Shown: positions 46,836 to 58,136 of the stretch, one piece after another
How the letters are laid out: each line of letters opens with the position of its first letter
Position numbering within the stretch: the first letter of the stretch is position 1
Assembly: GCA_009617715.1 (NCBI GenBank)
Contig: VTFK01000352.1
Coordinates: 1-64,000 of the forward strand
From: Plectrocnemia conspersa
Lineage: Eukaryota; Arthropoda; Insecta; Trichoptera; Polycentropodidae
Reading direction: 5' to 3'
DNA length: 64,000 nt
Notes under the pieces: generated by a model
Seen by the model: the letters and a program-made list of their open reading frames with translations, nothing else
Databases searched by the model: none
Told to the model about the DNA's origin: nothing
Translations under genes and position numbers: made by a program

Positions 46836-48491
46836 ATATCGTTGATTCATTAAACTGTTCATATATCATTATACTGTTTAACTGCGTAACAGTATATTCG
46901 AAATTATTAATAATTGACACTTGCTCAGAAAAATATTCGGACAACGACCCTATTTTTTGTATTAATTTTGTATTAAAATTCCACGGATATTTATACAAGG
47001 GCTTTTGAAACTGTTAATGATACGCAATTTCGTTTATTTATGCCGACGAATTTTTTTTTTAGTAAAATATAGATTGTAGGTAGTTCTAACATATGCATTA
47101 AATATTTAAAACACAAAAGAATAAAAACCACAGATCTTTCCACATTCAATTTGAAAACCACGGATATTATATGTTTCCTGTTTTGTTAAGGGAAAATGTT
47201 TTTTTCTTGTCGTATGTGGTATTCGAATATGTATTCCTAAAAAGAGTCCCGAATTCCATGGTTGAATCTCTTTTATTGCGGAAGCGACGTTCAAAAGGTT
47301 TCAATAATAAATAGGCAATAACTAAAGATTAGTTTTTCAAGACGGAAAATCGTTTAAAATAGATAATTCCAAACAAATTTAAGTCTATGTGTGAATATTA
47401 TTCATATCTGTGTATTTATATAAGTAAGATTAAAAAAGAGCAGAAGAAACTTGTCTGAAATTACATTAAAACACAAGAAAGCGAATAAATAAAATTATAA
47501 TATTTTTCATGTACACTTTGCTATAAATATTATGGAATTAAAATGTTAAATATAATATATTTACTATAATATTAAATCAAATTCAGCTCTAAAAATACCT
47601 TATAATTTTCTAGATTATATTAAAATGTGTACCATAATTTATGCATAGAGTTGAATAAAAGTTTGGAATTTTTTTAATGTTGCCTATTTTCGAACCCTAG
47701 TTTAACGTTAATATACATATATTCAACGTATTTTCTATGTACATATATTTTGAATATATATACAATTTACTGAGGCATATTATAGAATAATATTATACAA
47801 GACTGAATATACACACGTCGATCAAATGTCAAATTCATGATGGTGATACAAGCGTATTATAAACAAACATACCTCATTAGACATTAGAATTATAATTTGA
47901 CATACCTAATTGTAAATAGATCAACTAAGTAATGTGATAATTGATATAACTGTGTAGTTACGTTTACGTTACACTGAACAGATTTATATTTTAAACAATA
48001 TATAGTATAAAACTGGACCAAAAATATTTATGTATATAAACAGTTTATTATTGTAATTAATAAATATGTTAATTGTTGTTAATTTTCTATATCTTATTTT
48101 TAATTTTATTTTGTAGGGTATTACCCTCAGTTAAAAGCCTAAGTTATATCTAAGAATAAGACTGAAAACTATTTTTTTATTGATATATTTTGCCATATTG
48201 TGTTTTATTAATAGTATAGGCAAATTTATGATTTAGTAAGAGATTAAGTTCCTCTATTATCAGTTTGTTTCTTTATAATTTTTCTAATTTTTTTACATAA
48301 AATCGGTCTGTATGAGACAATTTCGTCTGATTCTACAAAAGAAACATTTCATTTCAAGTTGAAAAGTAGCTTAATCAGAAAATATAATTTATATGTCTTG
48401 AATGACAATTTAGTGTTATCTAAAATGCCACTGCAAATATTTTTTATATTGTTAAAATTAATTATTATATAATAATTTTTCATTGTTTCAG
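46836..48491. other. A+T-rich intronic sequence before exon B
   Basis: No gene or repeat partner seen. It ends in a T-rich tract and the acceptor TTGTTTCAG. Confidence 0.45.
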
Positions 48492-48687
48492 ATTAAAAAA
48501 GAGCATCATCTTATCAGCCATGATGGGCCTCAACTGGTTTTTGGAAATAATAACATGGGCCATCAAAGGATCCGAATGGAAGTGGATCTTATTCGATCTG
48601 ATAAACGCTGGCCAGGGCTTCATAATATTTTCCCTGTTTATGAAGAAGGAGCAGAGGCAATATTTTTTCCGCTGGCTGAGAAATCGG
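48492..48687 (+). CDS. Methuselah-like GPCR exon B: TM6, TM7 and tail start
   Basis: Internal exon of the same class B receptor as 2344-2551. Acceptor TTGTTTCAG precedes A + 65 codons. The first base completes the Leu codon begun by CT of exon A. The translation has helix 6 (SIILSAMMGLNWFLEIITWA), a short extracellular loop (IKGSEWK) and helix 7 (WILFDLINAGQGFIIFSLF). The tail begins MKKEQRQYFFRWLRNR. MGLNW and the INAGQG-type helix 7, equivalent to N..QG in the family, are strong Methuselah/secretin-like signatures. The helix-7 core and the basic residues after it are typical of the G-protein-coupling end. The donor is probably CGG|GTAAAT (phase 0). If it is not used, translation would run 16 more codons to a stop at 48736-48738. 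Confidence 0.87.
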
Positions 48688-50136
48688 GTAAATAATAATT
48701 TTTATCTAATTCTCCTCGTAGAGCATTACGCTTTGTGATACTACATAAATTATAATGTATAAGTGCCTTGAGCTTGAAAATAACTCGATAATCCAATTTG
48801 GCGAAATTTCTTAACTTGATTCTTTATTTACATTTATTTTTTGGGCGCGTTTCTGAAATGGACGCCGAGGAAAAAAGATTCGACAAAAACACGCAAAAGA
48901 TTTTATGCCCATAGAATTTCTAACTTATTTTTGCGAAGAGGTAAGATGGAAGACGATTTACGATATACCTACCTACAAATCGTATCATATTAATGTGTTT
49001 TAATACATTTATAAGTACAAATATATATTTGAAACGTTTCATTAATTTGATGAAAAAGTTGTCGCATTTTTTTTGTAATATAATATAAAGAACCACAATT
49101 TTTAATTTATTAAATGCAAATCTTTCTGTACAACAATTCAATGCGTTACATCGAAGTAAATACAACAAACAACTACTAATTAAGAGAGACAGCAAACTGA
49201 ATCAGTGAACAGCAACGAATCACTCATTTTTTTTATATGCAGACGACTTGAAAATTGGATCTCAATTCCTTATGAAAGAGGGCTATCTATAACCAATTAC
49301 CTTCACACAATTTATTTTTTAAGATCTTTAATGCCGGCAAAGTACTTTTATTATCTTGTTAGATATATTCTAGATAAGCTTTCTTTACTAAGGATTTTAG
49401 TGTGACGTTTGAGATGTCATCAGAAGTAAGGCATACTTTACTGAGGATCTTTGTGTGATTTTTTGTATAGTACTAGAAATTGAACTTATACATTACAGAG
49501 ACTCACAGCAAATCGATAAATATTGAGAAATGCGCGTTTTTTCAAGCATATTTTGCGCACTCTTTATGATGCCCTAGACCGCAGAACAATTGCTATATTA
49601 TATAGATTCCTCGCTCTCTATTATATGTATTTTACCATAATTTAAAAATATTTTTTTAAGCTTTCGAAATCAATTTACAAAAAAAAAATTTTTTTTATAA
49701 CAGAAAGACCTACAGAAAATTAATATTTTTACTTAAAACACTTTTTATCAATATTGGGTTATGTTTTCAAGATTATGATGTTTTAAATACTAATTTTATA
49801 TGCTTATTTTTAATCTCGACTTGTGTGAAGTCATATTTTTAATCTCGAATGTATTTAAAATATATATAAACTACTAAACATCACTATATTTTTTCTGCAA
49901 ATTTACGTATTTTAATAAAATAATCTGGTACATACAAATAAAAATATAAAAACATACCATTATATCGACATGCATACATAATTATAAATGCTTAACTATA
50001 TAGACATAAAGACCTTTTCTAAAGATCTATAATAGATCAAGAAATGGAATCTTTTGTGTAAAAGAAGCACAGAATAAACTTCGTGAAGGCGATTTTTTAA
50101 TTCGTGCGGTACCCATTTTTTTCTAGTGTTAAACTG
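48688..50136. other. Downstream intron or 3' flank, A+T-rich
   Basis: Begins with a possible donor (GTAAAT). If exon B instead reads through, the stop is TGA at 48736-48738, with no obvious AATAAA close behind. Otherwise A+T-rich with no recognised gene. The motif TTCGTGCGGTACC at about 50102 also occurs near 801. Confidence 0.4.
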
Positions 50137-50139
50137 TTA

Positions 50140-51195
50140 TGCCTGCACTACACTCTCTGGAAGTTGTCCGAACCGAAGTTACAACTGAAATCGGCCGAGA
50201 CCTACGACTTCGAGTAAGCGACCCACTGCCGCAAATATCATATGCCGTCCGGACGGTGGCCGGGAATGACGTCCAGACGGCGGCTTCTGTCACGTACAGC
50301 TGGCATATTTGCGCGCGATCAAAAAATGTGCCAAATAATCGCAATTTTTAAATTGTCATATTATTAAAATTACACTACTGATATTATTAAAAGTTTGTGT
50401 GGGCACTCACCAATACAATATCAGTGAAAACTTTTCGGTCGTAAATATTCAATTTACGCAAAATCTTTGTCGGCTTTTGCAAAATGCCATAAGGCATAAA
50501 AATGATACTTTAGAATACGAACACCACATCTGTGACTATCCTAGAATTTGTCGCCATCGATTCTAAATAAGAATTCGTTATGGTGTGACATTTATATTAA
50601 CTAATCTAGGAAAATTCATAAGGATATTCGAAACGATTTTTTTTAACAAAATCAAGTACCACTAATTATTTTTTAATTATTTAATTGTATATGAAGAAAA
50701 AATAAAATAACGATATTTGTTATAAGAATATACTATCAAAAATATAATTAATCCCTTTTGGTGCCCTAAAATATTCAAAGATGTCAGTAAGAGTCTGTTG
50801 AAGTCCCCGATAAGCATGTGGTATTATAACTTTACAACGTGACATGCGTGTTAACCATAGGACGCCTACGCGCATACTGAAATTGCGCCGAGTTACTCGT
50901 TCTATCTCAGTTTGCGAAACACCATATCATTATCTCTCTCACTCTCGTCACTTAACACGCGAGAGAGCGAAAGGGAAGTATCTCACCGCTCGCGCTCGAA
51001 AGAGCAGCTCCTACTTCGGTCTCTGACTCTGGTTCGGAAGCGCTCGAAGCTGGCCAAGTCGACTGAATTACCCCCATTTTACCTCCTATTCTCGGTAACC
51101 TCGAACAACTTCCGAGAGATTATAGAACGGACAGAACCGCACTCGACCGAAGTAACCCTGAAGTAACCCAACTTCCAGAGAGTATAGTACAGGCA
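50140..51195. mobile_element. Harbinger-like non-autonomous DNA transposon
   Basis: Left end TGCCTGCACTACACTCTCTG, then GAAGTTG (50140-50166), is the inverted complement of the right end CAACTTCCAGAGAG ... GTACAGGCA (51169-51195). The outer 27 bases match with two differences. TTA flanks both sides (50137-50139 and 51196-51198), a 3-bp target duplication typical of PIF/Harbinger elements (TWA). The interior has no transposase. The central part is repeated at 62975-63787. The assignment to Harbinger rests on target-site length and sequence only. Confidence 0.75.
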
Positions 51196-51198
51196 TTA

Positions 51199-51949
51199 TA
51201 TTTTATGTTGTGGGTGATTTTGATTTAACTATCGCCTTTAGTAGTTCGTTATCAATTTAAGGCTTAATAACTGTCGCCTCCATCATTTTTAAGAAGCACC
51301 ATTACACTCCACGTTTATTAACAATCAAAACCATTGCTTAGTTTTTTTATTTTGGGTCCTTATTTTATATCAAAGCAAAAATAATATCTACGTGATTTTT
51401 ATCAAGTTGAAATTAAAATGGTAAAACTAGCAATTATTTACCTAGCAATCCAATAGATTATTTGTAATTTTTATTACATAAAAAAATAAATAATATCTTA
51501 ATTTATTAAACAGAATCATACACATATTTTTTTAGCGAAAAGATCCTTCTGAATATAATCTATAGTTATAAGAACAATATATGTTTTTTAACGTTACCTA
51601 AATAATTCATAATAATGAAAAGTTAATATTGACTATTTAATGAACTTCGGAGGTCCAGAATTAAATAGTAAATTATTGGAAAAATAATCTATGAATATAA
51701 TTTCACGATCAAACTTATTTAAATTGTAAAATGATATTCAGTGAATCAAAACTGTTTATTTAGCAAGACTAAAAATATTTTCATGATAATTTTCGTATCG
51801 ATATAAAATAAATTATTAATTTCTATAACCGTCGTCTTTGATGGAAGGTTAAAGCGTAGGTTGCGAGAATTTAAACAGCAATGATAATGTTTTTTCGTTG
51901 ATACTTATAACATAACAATTGTAAGCTGAAAATAACGTGAGCACACTTA
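51199..51949. other. A+T-rich sequence, nothing recognised
   Basis: No gene or repeat partner seen. Confidence 0.4.
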
Positions 51950-52660
51950 AAAAAATATCTCTCTGTTTAGATTCATAATACGCCCAGTGTCATTTCAGAC
52001 CAAAACTCAAGATATTCGAGTGGCTTCTAGTGGGTTTTGAAGACTCGCCACCGCAAAATTCAATAAAGACCTTTCGTCCTTGTTTGGGCAGGTCCTTCCC
52101 CACGCTCCCGTTTAAAATCGATTAACCGGATCATAAACGGAGAGATTACAATATGCGAAACAGCTTCTGTTTAAACCAATGATTAACGCTGAAACTTCAC
52201 GTTTTGATTCAAGCCATACCTTACGCAAAGTATAAAGTTTAATGAAAAGAAGCCCACACGCTTTCAAGAATAAATTTTCAATTGTGTGCAAACTTTGATA
52301 GTATAAGCCTCGTAACTTTCAAACTAAACGCCACAATAAGTTACCTAACCGACCGTACGTAACACAATATGTGCTTTATAATACACTGTATATGCTCGAA
52401 TTGCCAACAATCTCAATTATCCCCCGTATAGAATGGTCAAGTTTAATATTTCATTTATAAATTACATCCGCGGCCATATTTTATTAGATGTCGCGAAAGG
52501 TCGCTCTCGGACAGAGTCGTAACGAGACATCTTTTTACGACCGTCAAAATCCGTCGTAAAATGACGAAAAGCACTCGAAATGACACAAGTTTAGCCATCG
52601 TTGTGACATTGTTCCCAAAGGATTACAGGCAGTTGAAAAGTGTAGTTCTAAAGGAATATG
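51950..52660. other. G+C-richer island with duplicated hairpin segment
   Basis: Higher G+C than the flanks. The segment 52533-52650 has a counterpart at 61241-61355. Both contain TTTTACGAC, an 11-base loop and GTCGTAAAA (perfect 9-bp stem), then ATGAYGAAAAGC, CTCGAAA, GACACAAGTTT and ATTGT...GCATTGT-like blocks. No open frame of interest. Possibly regulatory, a small structured RNA, or an old MITE. Confidence 0.5.
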
Positions 52661-53150
52661 TTTGGTGTGACAAATACTTTCACAGTTAATTTATTTTACA
52701 TTTTGCATTACAAATCCCGAAACGAGTGTCGTTTTTTTCAATTAAAATTTTAACAGTCAATTTTGCTTTAGCCCATGATACCTGAGTACGTATTTTATAA
52801 TATCTATATTGGTGCACATCTGGAATCTACAATTTAATAATTTAAAAAAAATTGGTTCGCAAAATTTACGATGGCAGAATTTATTCGACAGACCTTGCTC
52901 CTTTCGACTACTTTTATTAAGATTAAAGTAAAAAGCTCCTGGTGATTCAAGGTGAAAATCGTCTAAAACAAATTAGACGATCAAAGTGAAAAGTTGCTAC
53001 AGACTTTTGTCTGAATTTCGATGGTGTCGGCTTACTGGTTCATCTGTATCAATTTAGCGTAAGCTTCACTGGTGACAAACTCAAGGCTAACAATGAAGAA
53101 GTCATATGTAAATTTAATTAAAAATATAAAGATAGGTTACCAATCTTAAT
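52661..53150. other. A+T-rich sequence, nothing recognised
   Basis: Short imperfect inverted repeats around AAATTAGACGAT (about 52950-52990). No gene. Confidence 0.4.
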
Positions 53151-54022
53151 GTACGCTCGGGATAAGGATTCCGGTTTGTTATTGTGTGCGTGAACTGTGT
53201 GGCTCAAAACAATTTCGCTCAGAATATTTATTTTTTTTATTTTAAAAGAAAATATATGTTTATTTAACATACATACATCTGAGCTAAGTTGGAAATTTCA
53301 ACGGACAATTAAAAATATATTATATAATCGAAGAAACCAGACATTGATGTCATTAATTAAATATTTGCAAAATTCAAAATCTTTCACTAGTCAAAAAAAT
53401 AATGAAGTCTTTAGCTATTCTTCAAAAGCAAAAAGATATAAAATGTGGAAAGAAATTATTCGCAGATTGTTTAATGGCTCGACGACTCTATTAAATCATT
53501 AGAATCCATTAAATAAATTAAAAAATTATCATTGGCGCAACGATAAGAATAATAACTTTTTTAAGCCTTACAGAGAATAGGGTAAAAAAACCAACAACGT
53601 ACGGATTACTGGAAAAATAATTAAAATATTTTAATCCACGGGTAAGAGAACGAATAACTTACAATGTATATTTGAAGCCTTGATATCAATTAACCCAGAT
53701 ATGCCCAAGAAATTTTGTTCTCTTAAAATTTCATTTATAAATAAAAAACAGTGGCACGAGTTTAGTTACCTACTTATGGGACAGTGGGCATATCTGGGTT
53801 AAACCAATATCAACACAAAATTATTTAAAATAAATCACTAGAGAAGATCGAACTTCTATGCCACACTGCACTTTAATGACAAATACAGCGTTGACGAATC
53901 AGCGACTGTCCTTAAAAGAAAAAGAGAGACAACGAAGTACACGCTACATCGCTTCTCCCTCTCATATACATGTACACGCACACAATAACCAACCGGCATC
54001 CTTATCCCGAGCGTACTCTACC
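53151..54022 (+). mobile_element. Interspersed repeat with terminal inverted repeats, copy 2
   Basis: The left arm 53151-53192 (GTACGCTCGGGATAAGGATT ... ATTGTGTGCGTG) is the inverted complement of the right arm 53975-54016 (CACGCACACAATAACC ... TCCCGAGCGTAC). The rest from about 53226 matches copy 1 at 41672-42466. An 88-codon stretch (53239-53502: FNIHTSELSWKFQRTIK, then WKEIIRRLFNGSTT) is shared with copy 1 but goes out of frame there, and I do not recognise it. It appears to be a non-autonomous DNA transposon of about 870 bp. The superfamily is unclear, as no target duplication was found. Confidence 0.7.
53690..53802. mobile_element. TTAA-flanked MITE (piggyBac-like), copy 2
   Basis: A 113-bp unit from TTAACCCAGATATGCCCA to TGGGCATATCTGGGTTAA. 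It has perfect 18-bp inverted ends including the TTAA target. It occupies the same position in the host repeat as copy 1, so it inserted before the host repeat was duplicated. Confidence 0.8.
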
Positions 54023-54407
54023 GGCTGGCATCTTTTTGTATACAAATAATTATTTGCATTTTAATTTTGATGTGGTCAGGTGTAGGGAGCCTTAAGAACG
54101 GTCCTCAAAAATCATGTCATAAATAAAAAAATTAGCACCTTGTACTATGTTATTAAACCGTAATTTGGGAAAATCGTAAAAAATATATTCAACATGATTT
54201 ACTAAAAATTAGTATTTAATAATTATTATGTATGTAATATTTATGCGGCTAAATTTAATTCATATATTTTCTACGAAGATAAAACGAAGTTTGATTATTT
54301 TTTTAATTAACAGATTAATTTCAATTGTACCCTTTTTTCAATTTTGTTTTTACGAAATCGTTGCTTTTCTTTTCACATATTTTTGTAAACGTTTGTTTTG
54401 ACAAAAT

Positions 54408-55171
54408 ATGATTTTTATCCACAGTTATGATTTCAAGTATCTATTTATTATGTTATCGCTCGTCATTATCGGACGTCTACTTACATTAGCTCCAGTAATG
54501 GACATAATTAATATTATTGTTGAAAAAATGGACGCAAAATTCGCTGCACAAGCGAAGTTGATTGCGGAACAGCAATCTCTAATTGCGCAACTAAAAAGTC
54601 TGCTAAAAATTCAAGCTGCAACCCAGCAGCAACAGCTCACAAAGAGAAGAAAAAATAAAAAAATAATCGCAAAATCCATGGACTCTAGGCCAAGCAATGA
54701 GATGGTGATAGGCTCAATTTCGTCGTCACCAATTCAACCCGCAGTCTCACCGACTCGTCGACGACACGCGTCAGCTCCTTCGGTTGCAGAGAAAACCCCA
54801 ACGCCTGTGCCCGATGTCTCGCCATTTGCCTGGACCGAAGTCAGGAAGAAGAATAAACAAGCGCGCAATCAGCTTCTTCGCGGGTCTGGACAGCAGGATG
54901 GGTTAATAAAAGCAGCTTTAAAAAATGAGACATCTACGTGCTCTACTTGCACCGGGATACAACCGCGGATGCAATTATGGTATATCTAAAAGAAAAACTA
55001 AAATCATGTGATGTGTCGGTCTCGAAAATCATTACAAAGGGCACAAGTTATGCATCATTCAAAATTGCAGTTCCTGATGCCAAACTAAATGAGGTTATGT
55101 GTCCAGAGTTATGGCCATCTGGATGCTCATTTAAAGAATGGAGATTTCGGAAAGGCGTTAAACCTTCCTAG
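54408..55171 (+). pseudogene. LINE ORF1 protein (frameshifted)
   Basis: ORF1 encodes the RNA-binding particle protein of the LINE. The first frame (54408-54989; a second good start is ATG at 54498) begins with a hydrophobic run. It continues into a likely coiled coil (IVEKMDAKFAAQAKLIAEQQ, SLIAQLKSLLKIQ), a Gln-rich and basic patch (QQQQLTKRRKNKK) and the motif SPFAWTEVRKKNKQ. The second frame (to 55171) continues with LYLHRDTTADAIMVYLKEKL, SYASFKIAVPDAKLNEV and PELWPSGCSFKEWRF, the RRM-like C-terminal block seen in many LINE ORF1 proteins. The two parts are joined by a frameshift near 54925-54940, so the protein is broken. Confidence 0.75.
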
Positions 55172-55182
55172 GAAGAGTTCGA

Positions 55183-58007
55183 TGGATCCCCTTTCGATTT
55201 TTTATCAAAACGTAAGGGGATTAAATTCAAGACCGTCGACTTTCTTTCCGCTATCTACGCACAGGAGCATGACATCATCGCTATAACGGAAACGTGGCTG
55301 ACTGATTCCGTGCTGAACGCTGAGCTCTTCGACGATCGTTACACCGTGTTTAGAAGAGATCGATGCAGCAGAGGCGGAGGTGTGCTCTTAGCTGTCCGCA
55401 GAGATTCAATTCATGCGCGAAGGCTTGCGCATCTCGAAGCTGACGGAGAACATCTCTGGATCCTCGTCGAGACGAAACGAGCTTCAATCGTTATATGCGT
55501 GTTATATTTTCCGCCAAATCAATTAAAAGACGTTACTGCTGCATTTTTTCGTAAGATTCAGTCGGAATCTGAATATTTTTTGAAGAAAAAAATGTATCAT
55601 CTTGGGTGATTTTAATTTACCTACGAACATTAGTGCCAATATTGACATAAGTTTAATAAGTAATATTTTTTAATTTAAATCAAATAAATTGTGTCAATAA
55701 TAATTTTGGTGACAAATTAGATCTAATTTATACAAATGTAAATAATTGCATAGTAATTAAGAGCGAATTCGTATTGGTGTCGGAAGATAATTATCACCCG
55801 GCGCTAATGATAAAATTAAATATAAACAAAAAATGGCATAACTACGAATGAGTTGGAATGTGTGAGCGATCGGAATGATCTCGGATGGTCGTTTGGAAAT
55901 TGTGTAGATTTTGGTTTATTAAATAATTTACTTTTAGGTATGGACTGGAGCCGAGTTGGCGGGTGCGTTGATGTTGAATCTTCCCTGGCGGCCTTCTATG
56001 AGGTTCTTTATCGTGCATTCGACCAGCTCTTTATTAGAAAGCGCCCTCGAGTGCTTAACGTGTCATATCCTAGATGGTTTTCTCATGAGATCATCTCATT
56101 GCTAAAAAGAAAGCACGCCTTTCATAAGTTATGGAAGAGATCGGGACATCCATCTGCTCTAGAGAATTTCGTTCATTAAGAGCACGCGTTAAGTGTTTGA
56201 TAATTTCCTGTCATCGCAATCATTACAAAAAATTGCCAAAACAAATAATTAATGATCCCAAAGCTTTCTGGAAATTCATTAGCACTAAACGCGCTACTCA
56301 GTCTACGTTGAAAGTGATGAACCTCGACGATAAAACATTGGACGGTTCACAAAATATTTGCTGACGGTTTTGCGCAATATTTTCGTTCTGTTTTCGAGGA
56401 ATATTTTTCGCCTTCTGCTCAGTCGCTTCCTTCTTCATGTTCTTGGTCTTCAGTACTGACCATCAGAGAAACTGAGCACTCAGATCTTAAATACGGATTT
56501 AATAAATTAAAGACAGGGCGTTCTTCTGGACCTGATTTAATTCCCGATTTTATTTTGAAGGGTTGCGAAGTAAGTCTCGCTGCTCCTCTAAAATGTATTT
56601 ATGATCTGATACTCAAAACATCATCATTTCCTGATTTATGGAAATGCACAAAAGTCACCCTATTCATAAAAGGGTGACAAATTATATATAAAGAATTATA
56701 GACCAGTAGCAGTGTTGTCAGCTCCTGCTAAATTATTTGAAATAATTATTCATAAATATCTTTACAATCACTTTCAGCAAGTTTTATTAGACCAACAGCA
56801 CGGGTTTCGTCCTGCCCGTTCCACTGTTACTAATCTTCTGTCGTTCACCAAAACGGTGACAACTTCTCTCGATGCCGGAATTCAAGTAGACGTCGTGTAT
56901 ACAGATTTTGAGAAAGCCTTTGACAAAGTTTGTCATACGTTATTATTAAAAAAATTGTCGAACCTCGGTTGCTCAGATAATTTAACTCGGTTATTTTCAA
57001 GTTATTTGAGCGATCGTAGACAGTTTGTAACGTATGGTGGCCGATTGTCAAAGGAATATTTTACCCCTTCGGGGGTTCCTCAAGGATCCAATCTGGGACC
57101 TCTGCTTTTTGTGTTATTTATTAATGACATAAATACTGCAATTAAACATTCAAGTTTTCTTCTGTACGCAGATGATTTAAAATTATATAAATGCATTCGA
57201 TCTGTTGCGGACTCCTTCTCTCTACAAAGTGATTTAGACTCTCTGTGGAGATGGGCTTCCGTTAACCGTCTGCCCTTTAGTGTCGGAAAGTGCCATACTG
57301 TGTCATTTTCTCGATCCCGTTCGCCATCAGCTTATTTCTACCATCTCGGTGGTAACATTTTGACTAGAGAAACTTCCATTAAAGATCTCGGAATCACTTT
57401 CGAGAGCAAATGGAGGTTCTCTCTACACATACACGACGTCTGTGATAAATCTTCCAAGATGCTCGGCTTTGTTATGAGGAATGCCTTTCACTTTGACGAT
57501 CCGTCAGTTATTCGCATCCTCTATGACACCTTAGTTCGTAGCATTCTTGAATCGGGATCTATAATTTGGAATCCCCGAATAGCCAAATATTCCCTTTTAG
57601 TGGAAAAAAATTCAAAAAAAGGTATTTAAGATACCTTTACAAAAGGACATTTGGTTATTATCCGTACTTATATCCCAGCGCCTTTCTTTTAGGAGCGTTG
57701 GGATATGATTCGCTGAGTTCTCGCAGAAAGCTGTATATCGCTAAGCATTTTTTTTAAATTACTAAAAGGTGCTGTCGACAATCCAGCTATTCTCGAGGAA
57801 TTCCAGTTTTGGGTTCCTGAACATTTTCGAGAATCACGATCGAGACCTCTTTTGATGACCGTTAGGGCTAGGACATCCGCACTTGCCGACTCGCCTATGG
57901 CTGTGGCCATCCGGCTCCTTAATACTCTGGCATTACATATTGACCTATTTAATGTCAGCTACGAGGAGCTGATCCGGTTTATTTCATTCAATTTTAATAT
58001 TTTATAA
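55183..58007 (+). pseudogene. LINE ORF2: endonuclease and reverse transcriptase (frameshifted)
   Basis: ORF2 nicks the target DNA and copies the RNA there (target-primed reverse transcription). The endonuclease starts MDPLSIFYQNVRGLNS and continues IIAITETWL, which holds the catalytic Glu. SRGGGVLLAV, YFPPNQ and ILGDFNLPT follow, then EDNYHPAL, a decayed form of the SDH motif. The RT domain has NYRPVAVLSAPAKLFE, QHGFRPARSTVTNL, VVYTDFEKAFDKV (first catalytic Asp), SGVPQGSNLGPLLF and LLYADDLKLY (YADD). The C-terminal part has MLGFVMRNAFHF, LGYDSLSSRRKL and VDNPAILEEFQFWVPEHFRE, ending at stop 58005-58007. Longest intact piece: 56712-57629. Frameshifts occur near 55240, 55600, 56170-56365, 56675 and 57625. 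Confidence 0.88.
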
Positions 58008-58092
58008 TTTTTTTGTTATGTTTAAGTATTTTTATATTTATGTATATATACTTTTTTTTTTTTATGTTTTATAAATTTAAAATTTTGTTTTC

Positions 58093-58136
58093 GACCATCG
58101 TGGCGCATTGGGGTAACCTGTTAGGCCACGATGGTC
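58093..58136 (+). promoter_or_regulatory. LINE 3' terminal hairpin
   Basis: A perfect 12-bp stem with a 20-base loop containing GCATTGGGG and AACCTGTTAG. The same hairpin with changed bases closes the LINE copy at 27234-27278 and the SINE at 21215-21256. Likely the reverse transcriptase recognition site, by analogy with stringent-type LINE/SINE pairs. Confidence 0.7.

Larger units (their letters stand above)
2552..48491 (+). other. Giant (about 45.9 kb) phase-2 intron of the receptor gene
   Basis: This intron runs from donor GTAAGTATT after exon A to acceptor TTGTTTCAG before exon B. It separates the third intracellular loop from helix 6. Joining CT to A restores a Leu codon and a continuous Mth-like protein. 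The intron is packed with transposon remnants on both strands, described separately, and with G+C-richer islands that could be regulatory. No complete nested host gene was recognised. The minus-strand open stretch at 32159-32345 is the only candidate nested exon. Confidence 0.8.

Noticed and set aside
46118..46998. Minus-strand open frames as hydrophobic small proteins
   Set aside because: They lie in and beside the diverged tandem tract, and their similarity to each other follows from the DNA repeat.
50129..50351. Paired + and - open frames at the left end of the Harbinger-like element
   Set aside because: They lie in the terminal and subterminal repeats of a non-autonomous element and resemble no protein.
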